From: Solirubrobacterales bacterium
Lineage (GTDB): Bacteria; Actinomycetota; Thermoleophilia; Solirubrobacterales; Solirubrobacteraceae
Direction: 5' to 3'
Assembly (NCBI GenBank): GCA_019247075.1
Contig: JAFAPR010000211.1
Location: forward strand, 1 to 34,560
Length of the DNA: 34,560 bases
Of the stretch, positions 16,998 to 28,362 are shown piece after piece; position 1 is the first letter of the stretch, and each line of letters begins with the position of its first letter. The notes under the pieces were generated by a model that saw only the letters and a program-made list of their open reading frames with translations, ran no database searches and was not told where the DNA came from. The position numbers were made by a program, and so were the translations under genes.

Positions 16998-17840
16998 GTG
17001 GAGGCCGAGGAGCTCCGCGCGGAGCAGCTCGAGCGGTGGGCGCGAGCTGCGGCGGGGTGGGCAAGACGTGCCGAGCGCCTGCGGGAGACATCGCTGCCGG
17101 TCTCCCGGTGGATGGTGCAGCGGCTCGAGCTGGAGCCGGGTCAGCGGGTGCTCGAGTTGGCGGCGGGCCCTGGCGACACCGGGTTTCTGGCGGCGCGCTC
17201 GATCGTTCCCGGGACGCTGATCTCAAGCGACGCGAGCGAGGCGATGTTGGAGCTCGCGCGTAGCCGCGCGCGCGAGCAGGGGGTCGAGAACGTGGAGTTT
17301 GCTGCGCTCCAGCTCGAGTGGATCGATCTGCCCGCGGCGAGCGTGGACGCCGTGCTGTGCCGATGGGGTTTGATGCTGGTGGTCGACCCGGGAGCGGCCG
17401 CGTCCGAGATGCGCCGGGTACTGCGGCCCAACGGTCGACTTGCGGTCGCCGTATGGGACGTCGCCGAACGCAACCCGTGGGCGACGATCCCGGGGCGAGC
17501 ACTGGTCGAGCTCGGGCACGCCGATCCGCCAGATCCCAGCCGGCCGGGAATGTTCGCGCTCGCCCCGGAGCAGCGGCTGCGCGAGCTGCTCGAGCGCGCT
17601 GGCTTTCTCGACGTGGCTCTGGACGGAATCGAGCTCGACCGCGCCTACCGCACGGCAGAGGATTATGTGGCCGAGACAGTCGATCTCTCGGCCGTGTTCG
17701 CGGAGGTGTGGGAGCGACTCGACGAGCGAGCACGCGCGGAGGTCAGGGAGCGGATCGATGCGCTCACGGCTCCGTACGCCAATGCGGGCGGGTCCTTGCG
17801 GCTGCCCGGGCGGTCGCTCGTCGCTGCCGCCAGCGCGTAG
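16998..17840 (+). CDS. Class I SAM-dependent methyltransferase, substrate unknown
   Basis: The 280-residue product has a Rossmann-type SAM-binding core: motif I VLELAAGPGDTGFLA near residues 51-65, an acidic second strand ending ISSDASEAML, NVEFAALQLEWIDLP, and the LMLVVDPGAAASEMRRVLRP segment seen in UbiE-like enzymes. Its position after the men block invites a MenG (demethylmenaquinone methyltransferase) assignment. However, motif I is LELAAGPGDTG rather than the usual D-x-x-x-GTGD form, and it pairs with a MerR-like regulator, so I leave the substrate open. The GTG start is two bases after the regulator's stop. Confidence 0.8.
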   Translation: MEAEELRAEQLERWARAAAGWARRAERLRETSLPVSRWMVQRLELEPGQRVLELAAGPGDTGFLAARSIVPGTLISSDASEAMLELARSRAREQGVENVEFAALQLEWIDLPAASVDAVLCRWGLMLVVDPGAAASEMRRVLRPNGRLAVAVWDVAERNPWATIPGRALVELGHADPPDPSRPGMFALAPEQRLRELLERAGFLDVALDGIELDRAYRTAEDYVAETVDLSAVFAEVWERLDERARAEVRERIDALTAPYANAGGSLRLPGRSLVAAASA

Positions 17841-17924
17841 GCCGGTCGTGAAAACACCCTTGCATTCTGGGAGCGGCCTTGCAGCGGTTCATCTCGCGCC
17901 CCGTCTGAGAAACACTGCGCCCCC

Positions 17925-19094
17925 ATGCGACTGCTCAGGATTCTCCCGCTGGTGGCTTGCGCGATGCTGGTCGCCCCCGCAGCCGCCGAGGCCGACTTCA
18001 TGCACACGGTCATGCCCGGCGAGTCGTTGACCTCGATCGCGGCCGTCGACGGGCTGACTGTCGCGCAGCTCGCCGCGGCCAATGGCATCTCGCCCTTCAC
18101 CCGGTTGGTCGCCGGCTCGACACTGGCGATCCCGCCGCAGGGCGGGTCGGCCTCCACCACCGCTCAGAGCAGCTTCATGCACACGGTCATGCCAGGCGAG
18201 TCGTTGACGTCGATCGCGGCCGCGGACGGGCTGACGGTCGCGCAGCTCGCCGCTGCGAATGGCATCTCGCCCTTCACCCGGTTGATCGCCGGCTCCACGC
18301 TTGCGATCCCGCACCGGGGCGCTCCTGCCTCGACCGCGAGGGCACCGACCCGCTCGACCTCGACCTGCGACGGCGACGCAGACGCCGATGACGTCGGCTG
18401 CTCGAACGCGGCTGCTGCGCCCACCTCCTCAGGCGGCTCCTACCTGGTCCGTCGCGGGGACACACTGACCGGGATCGCCGGTCGCGCGGGCACCACGGTT
18501 TCCGCGCTCGCGGCGCTCAATGGCCTGAACCCCAAGAAGTACCTGCTCTACGGCACCGTGCTGCGGCTCCCGGCCGGGAGCACGACCCCGGCGAGCTCGA
18601 TGGCAATTGCAGCAAGCGCGGTGGCGAGCACCGAGCCCGTGGGCCCCGCGGCGGTCGGGTCACTGAAGGCGCCTCCCTACCCGACGCCGCAGCGTGTGAC
18701 CGCCGGCCAGGTCGGCTCGATCGCGGCTGCCAATGGCGTGCCGCCACCGTTCGCGGCGGCGATCGGTTGGCAGGAGAGCGGATTCCAGAACGGCGTCGTC
18801 TCACCGGTCGGCGCTCGCGGCGTGATGCAGATCCTGCCGGGGACCTGGAACTGGATCGGCCAGGACCTCAATCGCGGCGGCACGCCGCTGGCGCCCGCGT
18901 CGGCGCTCGACAACGTGCGCGGGGGAGTAATCATGCTCCACGCGCTGCTTGGAGCGACAGGCGGCAATGAGGCCGAGACGGCCGCCGGCTACTACCAGGG
19001 CCTCTCGTCTGTCCAGCAGCACGGGATGTTCTCATCCACCAAGCAGTACGTCAGAGACGTGATGGCGCTGACCCAACGCTTCGGTGGGGGTTAG
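17925..19094 (+). CDS. Secreted LysM-repeat lytic transglycosylase
   Basis: The 389-residue protein begins with a signal peptide (MRLLRILPLVACAMLVAPAA, cleavage probably near residue 23). Three LysM peptidoglycan-binding repeats follow: two nearly identical ones at about residues 25-70 and 84-129 and a divergent third near 173-217. An Ala/Ser/Thr-rich linker leads to a C-terminal SLT (goose-lysozyme-like) domain, with the catalytic Glu284 in GWQESGF and the GVMQILPGTW motif. It should act outside the membrane, cleaving peptidoglycan during growth or division. A -10-like AACACT lies 8 bases before the ATG. It is unrelated to its biosynthetic neighbours. Confidence 0.88.
   Translation: MRLLRILPLVACAMLVAPAAAEADFMHTVMPGESLTSIAAVDGLTVAQLAAANGISPFTRLVAGSTLAIPPQGGSASTTAQSSFMHTVMPGESLTSIAAADGLTVAQLAAANGISPFTRLIAGSTLAIPHRGAPASTARAPTRSTSTCDGDADADDVGCSNAAAAPTSSGGSYLVRRGDTLTGIAGRAGTTVSALAALNGLNPKKYLLYGTVLRLPAGSTTPASSMAIAASAVASTEPVGPAAVGSLKAPPYPTPQRVTAGQVGSIAAANGVPPPFAAAIGWQESGFQNGVVSPVGARGVMQILPGTWNWIGQDLNRGGTPLAPASALDNVRGGVIMLHALLGATGGNEAETAAGYYQGLSSVQQHGMFSSTKQYVRDVMALTQRFGGG
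17997..18311 (+). repeat. Tandem duplicated LysM coding repeat
   Basis: Bases 17997-18134 and 18174-18311 encode two 46-residue LysM units that differ at only a few positions. The DNA is nearly identical at offset 177, including many silent positions, which points to a recent internal duplication. Confidence 0.85.
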
Positions 19095-19175
19095 AGCGGC
19101 CCGCCCGCGCGACTGAGGTCGCAGAGCCGCACCTCGCCGCAGCGAGCGCCGGCACTTGGAGGAGGGCGGCCCGCT
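19095..19175. other. Imperfect inverted repeat between the LysM gene and ilvC
   Basis: The 12-base arms 19095-19106 (AGCGGCCCGCCC) and 19164-19175 (GGGCGGCCCGCT) are complementary at 11 positions. A smaller GCGAC-TGAG-GTCGC hairpin lies inside, at about 19109-19122. It lies directly after the LysM stop and touches the ilvC -10 box. It could act as a terminator or 5' structure, but no U-tract follows. Confidence 0.3.
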
Positions 19176-19180
19176 AGCCT
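19175..19180 (+). promoter_or_regulatory. -10 box of ilvC (TAGCCT)
   Basis: TAGCCT lies 9 bases before the ilvC ATG. GGAGG at 19158-19162 is too far from the ATG (27 bases) to serve as its ribosome binding site, so a leaderless start is the simpler reading. Confidence 0.4.
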
Positions 19181-19189
19181 GCGCGGCCC

Positions 19190-22999
<3,810 letters not shown>

Positions 23000-23005
23000 T
23001 ACTCT
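23000..23005 (+). promoter_or_regulatory. -10 box of the leuA leader transcript (TACTCT)
   Basis: TACTCT starts one base after the serA stop and ends 8 bases before the leader-peptide ATG. It would give leuA its own promoter, with the leader peptide translated from a nearly leaderless 5' end. Confidence 0.5.
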
Positions 23006-23013
23006 AAGACGCG

Positions 23014-23067
23014 ATGTCGCTCCTTCTCGACCCGCGACTTCTTCTCCTCCCCCTGCGGGGGGAATAG
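23014..23067 (+). CDS. leuL: Leucine-rich leader peptide upstream of leuA
   Basis: The ATG at 23014 opens a 17-codon ORF reading MSLLLDPRLLLLPLRGE, with eight leucine codons in runs of three, four and one, and a TAG at 23065-23067. Three of the leucine codons are CTT, which looks unusual next to the CTG/CTC-dominated genes around it. It lies 68 bases before leuA. Leucine-codon-rich leader peptides are the classic sensor of leu attenuators: ribosome stalling when charged tRNA-Leu is scarce changes the folding of the downstream RNA. The ORF is seen directly; its translation and role are inferred. Confidence 0.75.
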   Translation: MSLLLDPRLLLLPLRGE

Positions 23068-23131
23068 CACGCCGGCGGCCGGGCCACGGCCGCACACCAC
23101 CGCGAGAAGAGCACCGTCGAGATTAAAGGAG
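23020..23131 (+). promoter_or_regulatory. Candidate leucine-responsive attenuator of leuA
   Basis: Three elements fit an attenuator. First, a TCCCCC/GGGGGA stem with a TGCG loop (23048-23063) lies at the end of the leader ORF. Second, a perfect 7-bp stem (23075-23081 with 23087-23093, 5-base loop) follows the leader stop. Third, leader bases 23020-23031 (CTCCTTCTCGAC) can pair with GTCGAGA and AGGAG at 23116-23122 and 23127-23131, 12 pairs with a TTAA bulge, burying the leuA Shine-Dalgarno. A ribosome stalled on the leucine codons would block that pairing and expose the site. No U-tract follows either hairpin, so control of translation initiation is more likely than transcription termination. 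Confidence 0.55.
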
Positions 23132-23135
23132 TGAC

Positions 23136-24725
23136 ATGAAGGCTATCCCGGATCAAAATCGAGTACTGATCTTCGATACCACGCTGCGCGACGGCGAGCA
23201 GTCTCCGGGCATCTCGCTGAACGCGCAGGAGAAGCTCGAGATCGCCCAACAGCTCGCGCGGCTTGCAGTCGACGTGCTCGAGGCTGGCTTTCCCATCACC
23301 TCGCCCGGCGACTTCGAGGCGGTGCGGGAGATCGCCCGCAACGTCGAGGGGCCGGTGATCTGCGCGCTCGCGCGCACGGCCGCCGGCGATATCGATCGTG
23401 CCTGGCAAGCGGTCAGCGACGCGGCCAGGCCCCGCATCCATACGTTCATCGCCACCAGCGACATCCACATCCGCCACAAGCTGAGGACCACGCGCGAGAG
23501 CGTGTTGGGCCAGGCCCGCGCGGCGGTGGCGCACGCCCGCAGCTACACCGACGACGTCGAGTTCTCACCCGAGGACGGCTTCCGCTCCGACCGCGAGTTT
23601 CTGGCTGAGGTGATCGCCGCCGCGATCGAGGAGGGGGCCACGACCATCAACGTCCCCGACACTGTCGGGTACGCCACGCCGGAGGAGTACGGCGCGATGT
23701 TCACGGAGCTGTATGAGCTGGTGCCGGCTCTACGCGAGGTGACCGTGTCAGTGCACTGTCACGACGATCTCGGTCTCGCCGTCGCCAACTCGCTGGCCGG
23801 CCTGCGCGCGGGCTGCCGCCAGGTGGAATGCGCGGTCAACGGCATTGGGGAGCGGGCAGGCAACGCCTCGCTCGAGGAGATCGTGATGGTCTTGCGCACG
23901 CGCGCGCCCTACCTCGGCCTCGCCACAGACGTTGATACGGCCGAGATTGCGCGCACCAGCCGGCTGGTGTCAAGGCTGACCGGCTACGCGGTCCAGCCCA
24001 ACAAGGCGATCGTGGGCCGCAACGCCTTCGCGCACGAGTCTGGGATCCACCAGGACGGCGTGCTCAAAGAGCGCGGGACCTACGAGATCATGGACGCGAC
24101 GACGGTCGGTCTGGAGGCCAACTCGATCGTCCTGGGCAAACACTCGGGCCGCCACGCGCTTGCACGGGCGCTGGCAGAGCTCGGCTTCGAGGTCAAGGGC
24201 GAGACCCTCAACGCCGCCTTCCGGCGCTTTAAGGAGATCGCGGACAAGAAGCGGCACGTGACAGCGCTCGATCTCGAGGCGCTGATGACCGATGAGCTGC
24301 GCGAAGCGGCGTCCGGGTACCAGCTCGAGTGGTTCGAAGTCGAGGCCTCCTCGCGGCGGCCGCCTCATGCCACCGTCGGCATCCTTAGGCCGGATGGCGC
24401 GATCGTGAAGGGTTCCTTCACCGGCGACGGCCCCGTCGACGCGATCTTCCGCGCAATCAACGCGGCCACGGGCCGCGACGCGCGGCTGCGCGAGTTCCGG
24501 GTCGATGCCGTCACCGGCGGCCAGGACGCGCTGGGAGAGACCTCGGTGGTGCTCGAGCTCGGGGGTTCTGACCGTGTCTCGGGCTCCGGTCAAGGCGTCT
24601 CCACCGACATTCTCGAGGCGGCGGGGCGAGCCTACGTGCGCGCCTTGTCGAACGCGCTGCGCCGGCGCGAGATGGTCGGCGGGAAGCCCGTGGCCGACAG
24701 GGAGCCCGAGGCGGTCGGTTCCTGA
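23136..24725 (+). CDS. leuA: 2-Isopropylmalate synthase
   Basis: LeuA condenses acetyl-CoA with 2-oxoisovalerate, the committed step to leucine. The 529-residue protein has an N-terminal TIM barrel with the metal-binding Asp in FDTTLRDGEQSPG, VSVHCHDDLGLAVANSLAG and the CAVNGIGERAGNASLEE signature, then FAHESGIHQDGVLK. A C-terminal LeuA dimer/regulatory domain (KGSFTGDGPVDAIFRAIN) binds leucine for feedback inhibition. AAAGGAG at 23125-23131 precedes the ATG by 4 bases and is the site predicted to be masked by the leader. It converges with the patatin gene. Confidence 0.97.
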   Translation: MKAIPDQNRVLIFDTTLRDGEQSPGISLNAQEKLEIAQQLARLAVDVLEAGFPITSPGDFEAVREIARNVEGPVICALARTAAGDIDRAWQAVSDAARPRIHTFIATSDIHIRHKLRTTRESVLGQARAAVAHARSYTDDVEFSPEDGFRSDREFLAEVIAAAIEEGATTINVPDTVGYATPEEYGAMFTELYELVPALREVTVSVHCHDDLGLAVANSLAGLRAGCRQVECAVNGIGERAGNASLEEIVMVLRTRAPYLGLATDVDTAEIARTSRLVSRLTGYAVQPNKAIVGRNAFAHESGIHQDGVLKERGTYEIMDATTVGLEANSIVLGKHSGRHALARALAELGFEVKGETLNAAFRRFKEIADKKRHVTALDLEALMTDELREAASGYQLEWFEVEASSRRPPHATVGILRPDGAIVKGSFTGDGPVDAIFRAINAATGRDARLREFRVDAVTGGQDALGETSVVLELGGSDRVSGSGQGVSTDILEAAGRAYVRALSNALRRREMVGGKPVADREPEAVGS

Positions 24726-24755
24726 GTCGCCCTCAGTGCAGCCGGGACCGGGGCG

Positions 24756-25712
24756 TCACGCCCAGCCGATCTCCGATCCCACTCTGCGTCCCTGCGCGTA
24801 GCCCGCGGCGAGCACCCGCGGCCGCGGCTCTGAATCCATGAAGTCGCCGCCCATCGCGGCGGCCGCCTCGGTGTCGGGGGCAACCGTGCGCACAATTGCC
24901 CCTCGCCGACGCAGCGCAAGGGCCTCGACCGAGACCGCGGAGCGCGCCAACCGCCTTGCCACGCCGACGAGCGTGTGGTGGCCGGTGATGCCCGCGGTGG
25001 GGTTGAGACAGAGGACGTGGGTATCGAGGCCAACGGGGGCGGCGTCGAGGTTCGTGGAGCTCCATACGCCCCCGTCCACGTATTCCCGGCCCGAGATCGT
25101 CACCGGCGCGAACAGCCACGGAACCGCGCACGAGGCCGCGACCGCTTCGCCGACGGTCGCGGGCGGAGCCCCCGGGGCGCCGAAGATGACGCGCTGTCCG
25201 TTGGCGCGGTCGACGCACGCCACCCGCAGCCGTCCGTCGAAGCCAGCGCCGTACTGCTGCACGCGCGCGTTGAGATCGTCCAGCGTGCGATCCGGCGCGT
25301 GGATACGGGAGAGGACGCCGGCTCGCAGCAGCGTGCCGGCCGGCCGCGCCACGCCCAATGCAATGGGCGCGAGCGGCGACCCGACGGCGAGCGTCCACTC
25401 GCCGGCCCGGCGGGCTCCATGGAGCACAGTCGCGCCTACCCCGGGCGCCTCCTCGAGGTCCTCCTCCTCCGGCAGCTCTGCCTCGACGCTCGGGAGATCG
25501 AGCTGCTGGCGGTCCCCGTCGGGCCGGCGCGGGCGCCGTCCTCCGACCAGCCGCGCCGCGAGGATCGACCCGGCCGAGGTGCCGATCAGGTACTCGCATT
25601 CGCGCAGATCGAAGCCGGCTATGTCCTCGATCCCGCCGAGGAGGCCCATCATCCATTCGAGTCCGAGCACTCCGCCGCCCCCGAGTACGAGCACGTCAGG
25701 ACGCGAGCGCAT
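24756..25712 (-). CDS. Patatin-like phospholipase family protein
   Basis: The 318-residue product has the patatin layout. An oxyanion glycine-rich loop LVLGGGGVLGLEW starts near residue 8. The nucleophile Ser lies in the GTSAGS elbow near residue 46. The dyad Asp lies in YVDGGVWSSTN near residue 212. Patatins hydrolyse lipid acyl esters with a Ser-Asp dyad; the actual substrate is unknown. A long low-complexity acidic insertion (ELPEEEDLEEAP) follows the elbow. It has no signal peptide, so it probably acts on the inner face of the membrane or in the cytoplasm. It reads against leuA and is divergent from the XRE-cupin gene. Confidence 0.85.
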   Translation of the reverse strand: MRSRPDVLVLGGGGVLGLEWMMGLLGGIEDIAGFDLRECEYLIGTSAGSILAARLVGGRRPRRPDGDRQQLDLPSVEAELPEEEDLEEAPGVGATVLHGARRAGEWTLAVGSPLAPIALGVARPAGTLLRAGVLSRIHAPDRTLDDLNARVQQYGAGFDGRLRVACVDRANGQRVIFGAPGAPPATVGEAVAASCAVPWLFAPVTISGREYVDGGVWSSTNLDAAPVGLDTHVLCLNPTAGITGHHTLVGVARRLARSAVSVEALALRRRGAIVRTVAPDTEAAAAMGGDFMDSEPRPRVLAAGYAQGRRVGSEIGWA

Positions 25713-25719
25713 GTACAGG

Positions 25720-25725
25720 AGGCTA
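25720..25725 (-). promoter_or_regulatory. -10 box of the patatin-like gene (TAGCCT)
   Basis: On the minus strand TAGCCT ends 7 bases before the ATG at 25712. The same hexamer serves as the proposed ilvC -10 box. Confidence 0.4.
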
Positions 25726-25738
25726 GCGGCGGTAGTCG

Positions 25739-25769
25739 TTGACAGACGTTCGTACGTGATAACGTACGA
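25739..25769. promoter_or_regulatory. Promoter and palindromic operator of the XRE-cupin/leuCD unit
   Basis: TTGACA at 25739-25744 is the best -35 match in the window, with TAACGT (25760-25765) as a possible -10 after a short 15-base spacer, 10 bases before the ATG at 25776. TCGTACGT-GATA-ACGTACGA (25750-25769) is a perfect 8-base palindrome with a 4-base centre covering the promoter. This suggests binding by the dimeric regulator encoded just downstream. Confidence 0.55.
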
Positions 25770-25775
25770 GCGGCG

Positions 25776-26438
25776 ATGGGGAAAGTAAACGTTGGGCGGG
25801 CCCTCTCAGCGGACCACGCAGCTTCACTGACGCGCGCGAGAAACGTGACGCTCGGTGAAATGCGCGACATTCCGAGCGCCTTGGGGCCCCGCATCCGCGC
25901 ACTGCGCGAAGCGATGGACCTCTCATTGCGCGATCTGGCCGGGCGCTCGGGGGTCAGTGCCCCAATGCTCTCGCAGGTCGAGCGCGGGGAGACCAGCCCG
26001 ACGCTCCAGGTGGCCAGTCGCATCGCGAGCGGCTTGGACCTGCGCCTCTCACAGCTGCTGCGGCTCGACGAGGACGGCGCCGTGACGGTGATACGGCGCT
26101 CGGCGCGGCGCAAGGGACCGGCCACCGGCAGCGGGCACCGGTACGAGGTCCTCACTCCGCCGCTGCCCGGCCAGCGAGCGGAGGTCTCGCTGCACACGCT
26201 CGCGCCCGGCGCCAGCACGGGCGGTCGCGCTGACCCGCCGATCCACGAGCCGGGCAGCCGGGAGACAGCGCTCGTCCAGGCGGGCAAGGTCCTCTTCCAC
26301 TGCGACGGCCAGCGCTACGAGTTGAACCTTGGCGACTGCGTCACCTTCGACGCCGACCTTCCTCACGGCTTCGAGAACAGCGGCGATCGCGAGGCCGTGC
26401 TGCTCGCGGTCGTCAGCGCGGGCTTGAGGAGGAGCTGA
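25776..26438 (+). CDS. XRE-cupin transcriptional regulator
   Basis: The 220-residue protein joins an N-terminal helix-turn-helix ([20 protein letters not shown] near residues 44-63, then [20 protein letters not shown]) to a C-terminal cupin barrel ([20 protein letters not shown] and [16 protein letters not shown], carrying possible ligand or metal residues). Such regulators sense small molecules through the cupin. The stop overlaps the leuC ATG in TGATG, so it is translationally coupled to leuCD, which suggests a role in leucine or related metabolite control. The ligand is unknown. The ATG at 25776 matches the promoter, but ATG at 25860, just before the HTH, is possible. Confidence 0.87.
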   Translation: MGKVNVGRALSADHAASLTRARNVTLGEMRDIPSALGPRIRALREAMDLSLRDLAGRSGVSAPMLSQVERGETSPTLQVASRIASGLDLRLSQLLRLDEDGAVTVIRRSARRKGPATGSGHRYEVLTPPLPGQRAEVSLHTLAPGASTGGRADPPIHEPGSRETALVQAGKVLFHCDGQRYELNLGDCVTFDADLPHGFENSGDREAVLLAVVSAGLRRS

Positions 26439-27805
26439 TGGGCGCGGCCCATCCCAAAACCCTGCTCGACAAGATCTGGGAAGCGCACGAGATTGCGCCG
26501 GGACTGCTGTACATCGATCTCCATCTCGTCCACGAGGTGACCAGTCCACAGGCGTTCGAGGAGCTTCGACTCGGCGGGCGGCGGGTGCGGCGTCCGGACC
26601 GGACGCTGGCCACCGCCGACCACAACGTCCCCACCGATGGCACCCCTTTGGCCAAGCGCATCCGGGATGAGCTCTCTCGCGAGCAGGTCGAGATGCTCGA
26701 GCGCAACTGCCGCGAGTTCGGCATCCCCCTCTATTCGCTGGGATCGGAGCATCAGGGCATCGTGCACGTGATCGGGCCCGAGCGGGGGGTGACGCAACCG
26801 GGCATGACGATCGTGTGCGGCGATTCCCACACCGCGACGCATGGCGCGTTCGGAGCGCTCGCGTTCGGCGTCGGCACGAGCGAGGTGGCCCACGTTCTGG
26901 CGACCCAGTGCCTGGTGCAGACCAAGCCGCGCTCAATGCGCATCCGCTACGAGGGCGAGCTTGGTTTTGGCGTCACCGCCAAGGACCTCATCCTCGCGAC
27001 CATCGGCAAGATGGGGGTGGCCGGCGCCGCGGGTCACGTCGTGGAGTACGCGGGTCGGGCGATCGACGCGCTGTCCATGGAGGGCCGCATGACGATCTGC
27101 AACATGACGATCGAGGGTGGCGGGCGAGCGGGGATGATCGCGCCCGACGAGACGACCTTCGCCTGGCTCGATGGCAGGGCCGCAGCGCCATCCGTGATCC
27201 CCGAGGAGTGGTCGCTCAGGAGCGAGCCCGACGCGCGGTTCGATCGTGAGCTGGTGATCGATGCTCACGCTGTCAGCCCGATGGTGACATGGGGCACCAC
27301 GCCGGCGATGGTTGTGCCGGTGACGGCTTCCGTGCCACAGCCCAAGAGCTCGCAGGAGGAGCGCGCGCTCACCTACATGGATCTCGAGCCGGGAACCCCG
27401 GTGCAGGAGATAGCGCTCGATCGGGTGTTCATCGGCTCTTGCACGAACTCGCGCATCGGCGACCTGCGCGCCGCGGCGCGGATGCTCGACGGGCGCAGGG
27501 TGGCCGACGGTGTATACGCGATGGTTGTGCCCGGGTCGCAGTCCGTGAAGGCTCAGGCCGAGCGCGAAGGGCTCGACGAGATCTTCAAGCGGGCCGGATT
27601 TGACTGGCGCAGCGCCGGGTGCTCGATGTGCCTGGGCATGAATCCAGACGTTGCCTCCCCGGGGGAGCGCGTAGCCTCGACCTCGAACCGCAACTTCGAA
27701 GGCCGTCAGGGACGCGGCGCGCGTTCGCATCTCGTCTCGCCCGAGATGGCGGCGGCGGCGGCGATCGCCGGCCACTTTGTCGACATCCGGCAGCGGGACA
27801 CGTGA
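26438..27805 (+). CDS. leuC: 3-Isopropylmalate dehydratase, large subunit
   Basis: LeuC carries the 4Fe-4S aconitase-type core that, with LeuD, isomerises 2- to 3-isopropylmalate; the same pair can act on citramalate. The 455-residue protein has [19 protein letters not shown] near residue 126 and three iron-sulfur cysteines: one in [14 protein letters not shown] and two in [12 protein letters not shown]. The start overlaps the regulator's stop by one base, and its stop overlaps the leuD GTG, so three proteins are coupled in one message. Confidence 0.97.
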   Translation: MGAAHPKTLLDKIWEAHEIAPGLLYIDLHLVHEVTSPQAFEELRLGGRRVRRPDRTLATADHNVPTDGTPLAKRIRDELSREQVEMLERNCREFGIPLYSLGSEHQGIVHVIGPERGVTQPGMTIVCGDSHTATHGAFGALAFGVGTSEVAHVLATQCLVQTKPRSMRIRYEGELGFGVTAKDLILATIGKMGVAGAAGHVVEYAGRAIDALSMEGRMTICNMTIEGGGRAGMIAPDETTFAWLDGRAAAPSVIPEEWSLRSEPDARFDRELVIDAHAVSPMVTWGTTPAMVVPVTASVPQPKSSQEERALTYMDLEPGTPVQEIALDRVFIGSCTNSRIGDLRAAARMLDGRRVADGVYAMVVPGSQSVKAQAEREGLDEIFKRAGFDWRSAGCSMCLGMNPDVASPGERVASTSNRNFEGRQGRGARSHLVSPEMAAAAAIAGHFVDIRQRDT

Positions 27806-28362
27806 AAGCGCTCAAGATCGTCGCCGGCCGGGTAAGCGTGCTCGACCGCGACGACGTCGACACCGACCAGATCATCCCCAAACAGTTCCTCAAGCGGATC
27901 GAGCGCACCGGCTTCGGGCAATTCCTGTTCTTTGACTGGGCGCGCGAGCCCGGCTGGGAGCTTGCGCAGAACCCGATCCTCGTCGCGGGACGCAATTTTG
28001 GGTGTGGCTCGAGCCGCGAGCACGCTGCCTGGGCGCTGCAGGACTATGGCTTTGAGGCCATCATCGCGCCCAGCTTCGCGGACATCTTCCGCTCGAACTG
28101 CACAAAGATCGGGATCCTTCCCGTGGTCTTGGACGAAGCGCAGTGCCGCGCGGTGGCGCAGGCTGGCGAGGCCGAGGTCGATCTGGACGGCCAGGTGGTC
28201 CGCTGGCCCGGGGGGGCCGCTCGGTTCGAGATCGATCCCGACGTAAAGCACCGCCTGATCCATGGCCTCGACGACATCGCACTGACCCTCTCGCATGAGG
28301 ATGCGATCGCCGCGTACGAACGCGACCGGGAGCGGCGTGGACCGGTGACGACCGCCCTGTGA
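27802..28362 (+). CDS. leuD: 3-Isopropylmalate dehydratase, small subunit
   Basis: LeuD is the mobile swivel subunit that completes the active site of LeuC. The 186-residue protein has [20 protein letters not shown] near residue 14 and the substrate-binding [14 protein letters not shown] near residues 66-79. The GTG at 27802 overlaps the leuC stop (GTGA, 4 bases). The frame is open upstream, but only inside leuC, and the chosen start gives a normal length. The stop codon falls in the first unit of a 14-bp tandem repeat. Confidence 0.96.
   Translation: MKALKIVAGRVSVLDRDDVDTDQIIPKQFLKRIERTGFGQFLFFDWAREPGWELAQNPILVAGRNFGCGSSREHAAWALQDYGFEAIIAPSFADIFRSNCTKIGILPVVLDEAQCRAVAQAGEAEVDLDGQVVRWPGGAARFEIDPDVKHRLIHGLDDIALTLSHEDAIAAYERDRERRGPVTTAL

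Noticed and set aside
16998-17840. menG (demethylmenaquinone methyltransferase)
   Set aside because: Adjacent to the men genes but motif I does not match the usual MenG/UbiE form and it is paired with a MerR-like regulator; left as methyltransferase of unknown substrate.
17997-18311. CRISPR or intergenic direct repeats
   Set aside because: The two similar blocks are in-frame LysM coding repeats within a single gene.
23075-23093. Rho-independent terminator before leuA
   Set aside because: The stem is perfect but is followed by ACACCACCGCG, not a U-tract; I treat it as part of a translational attenuator instead.
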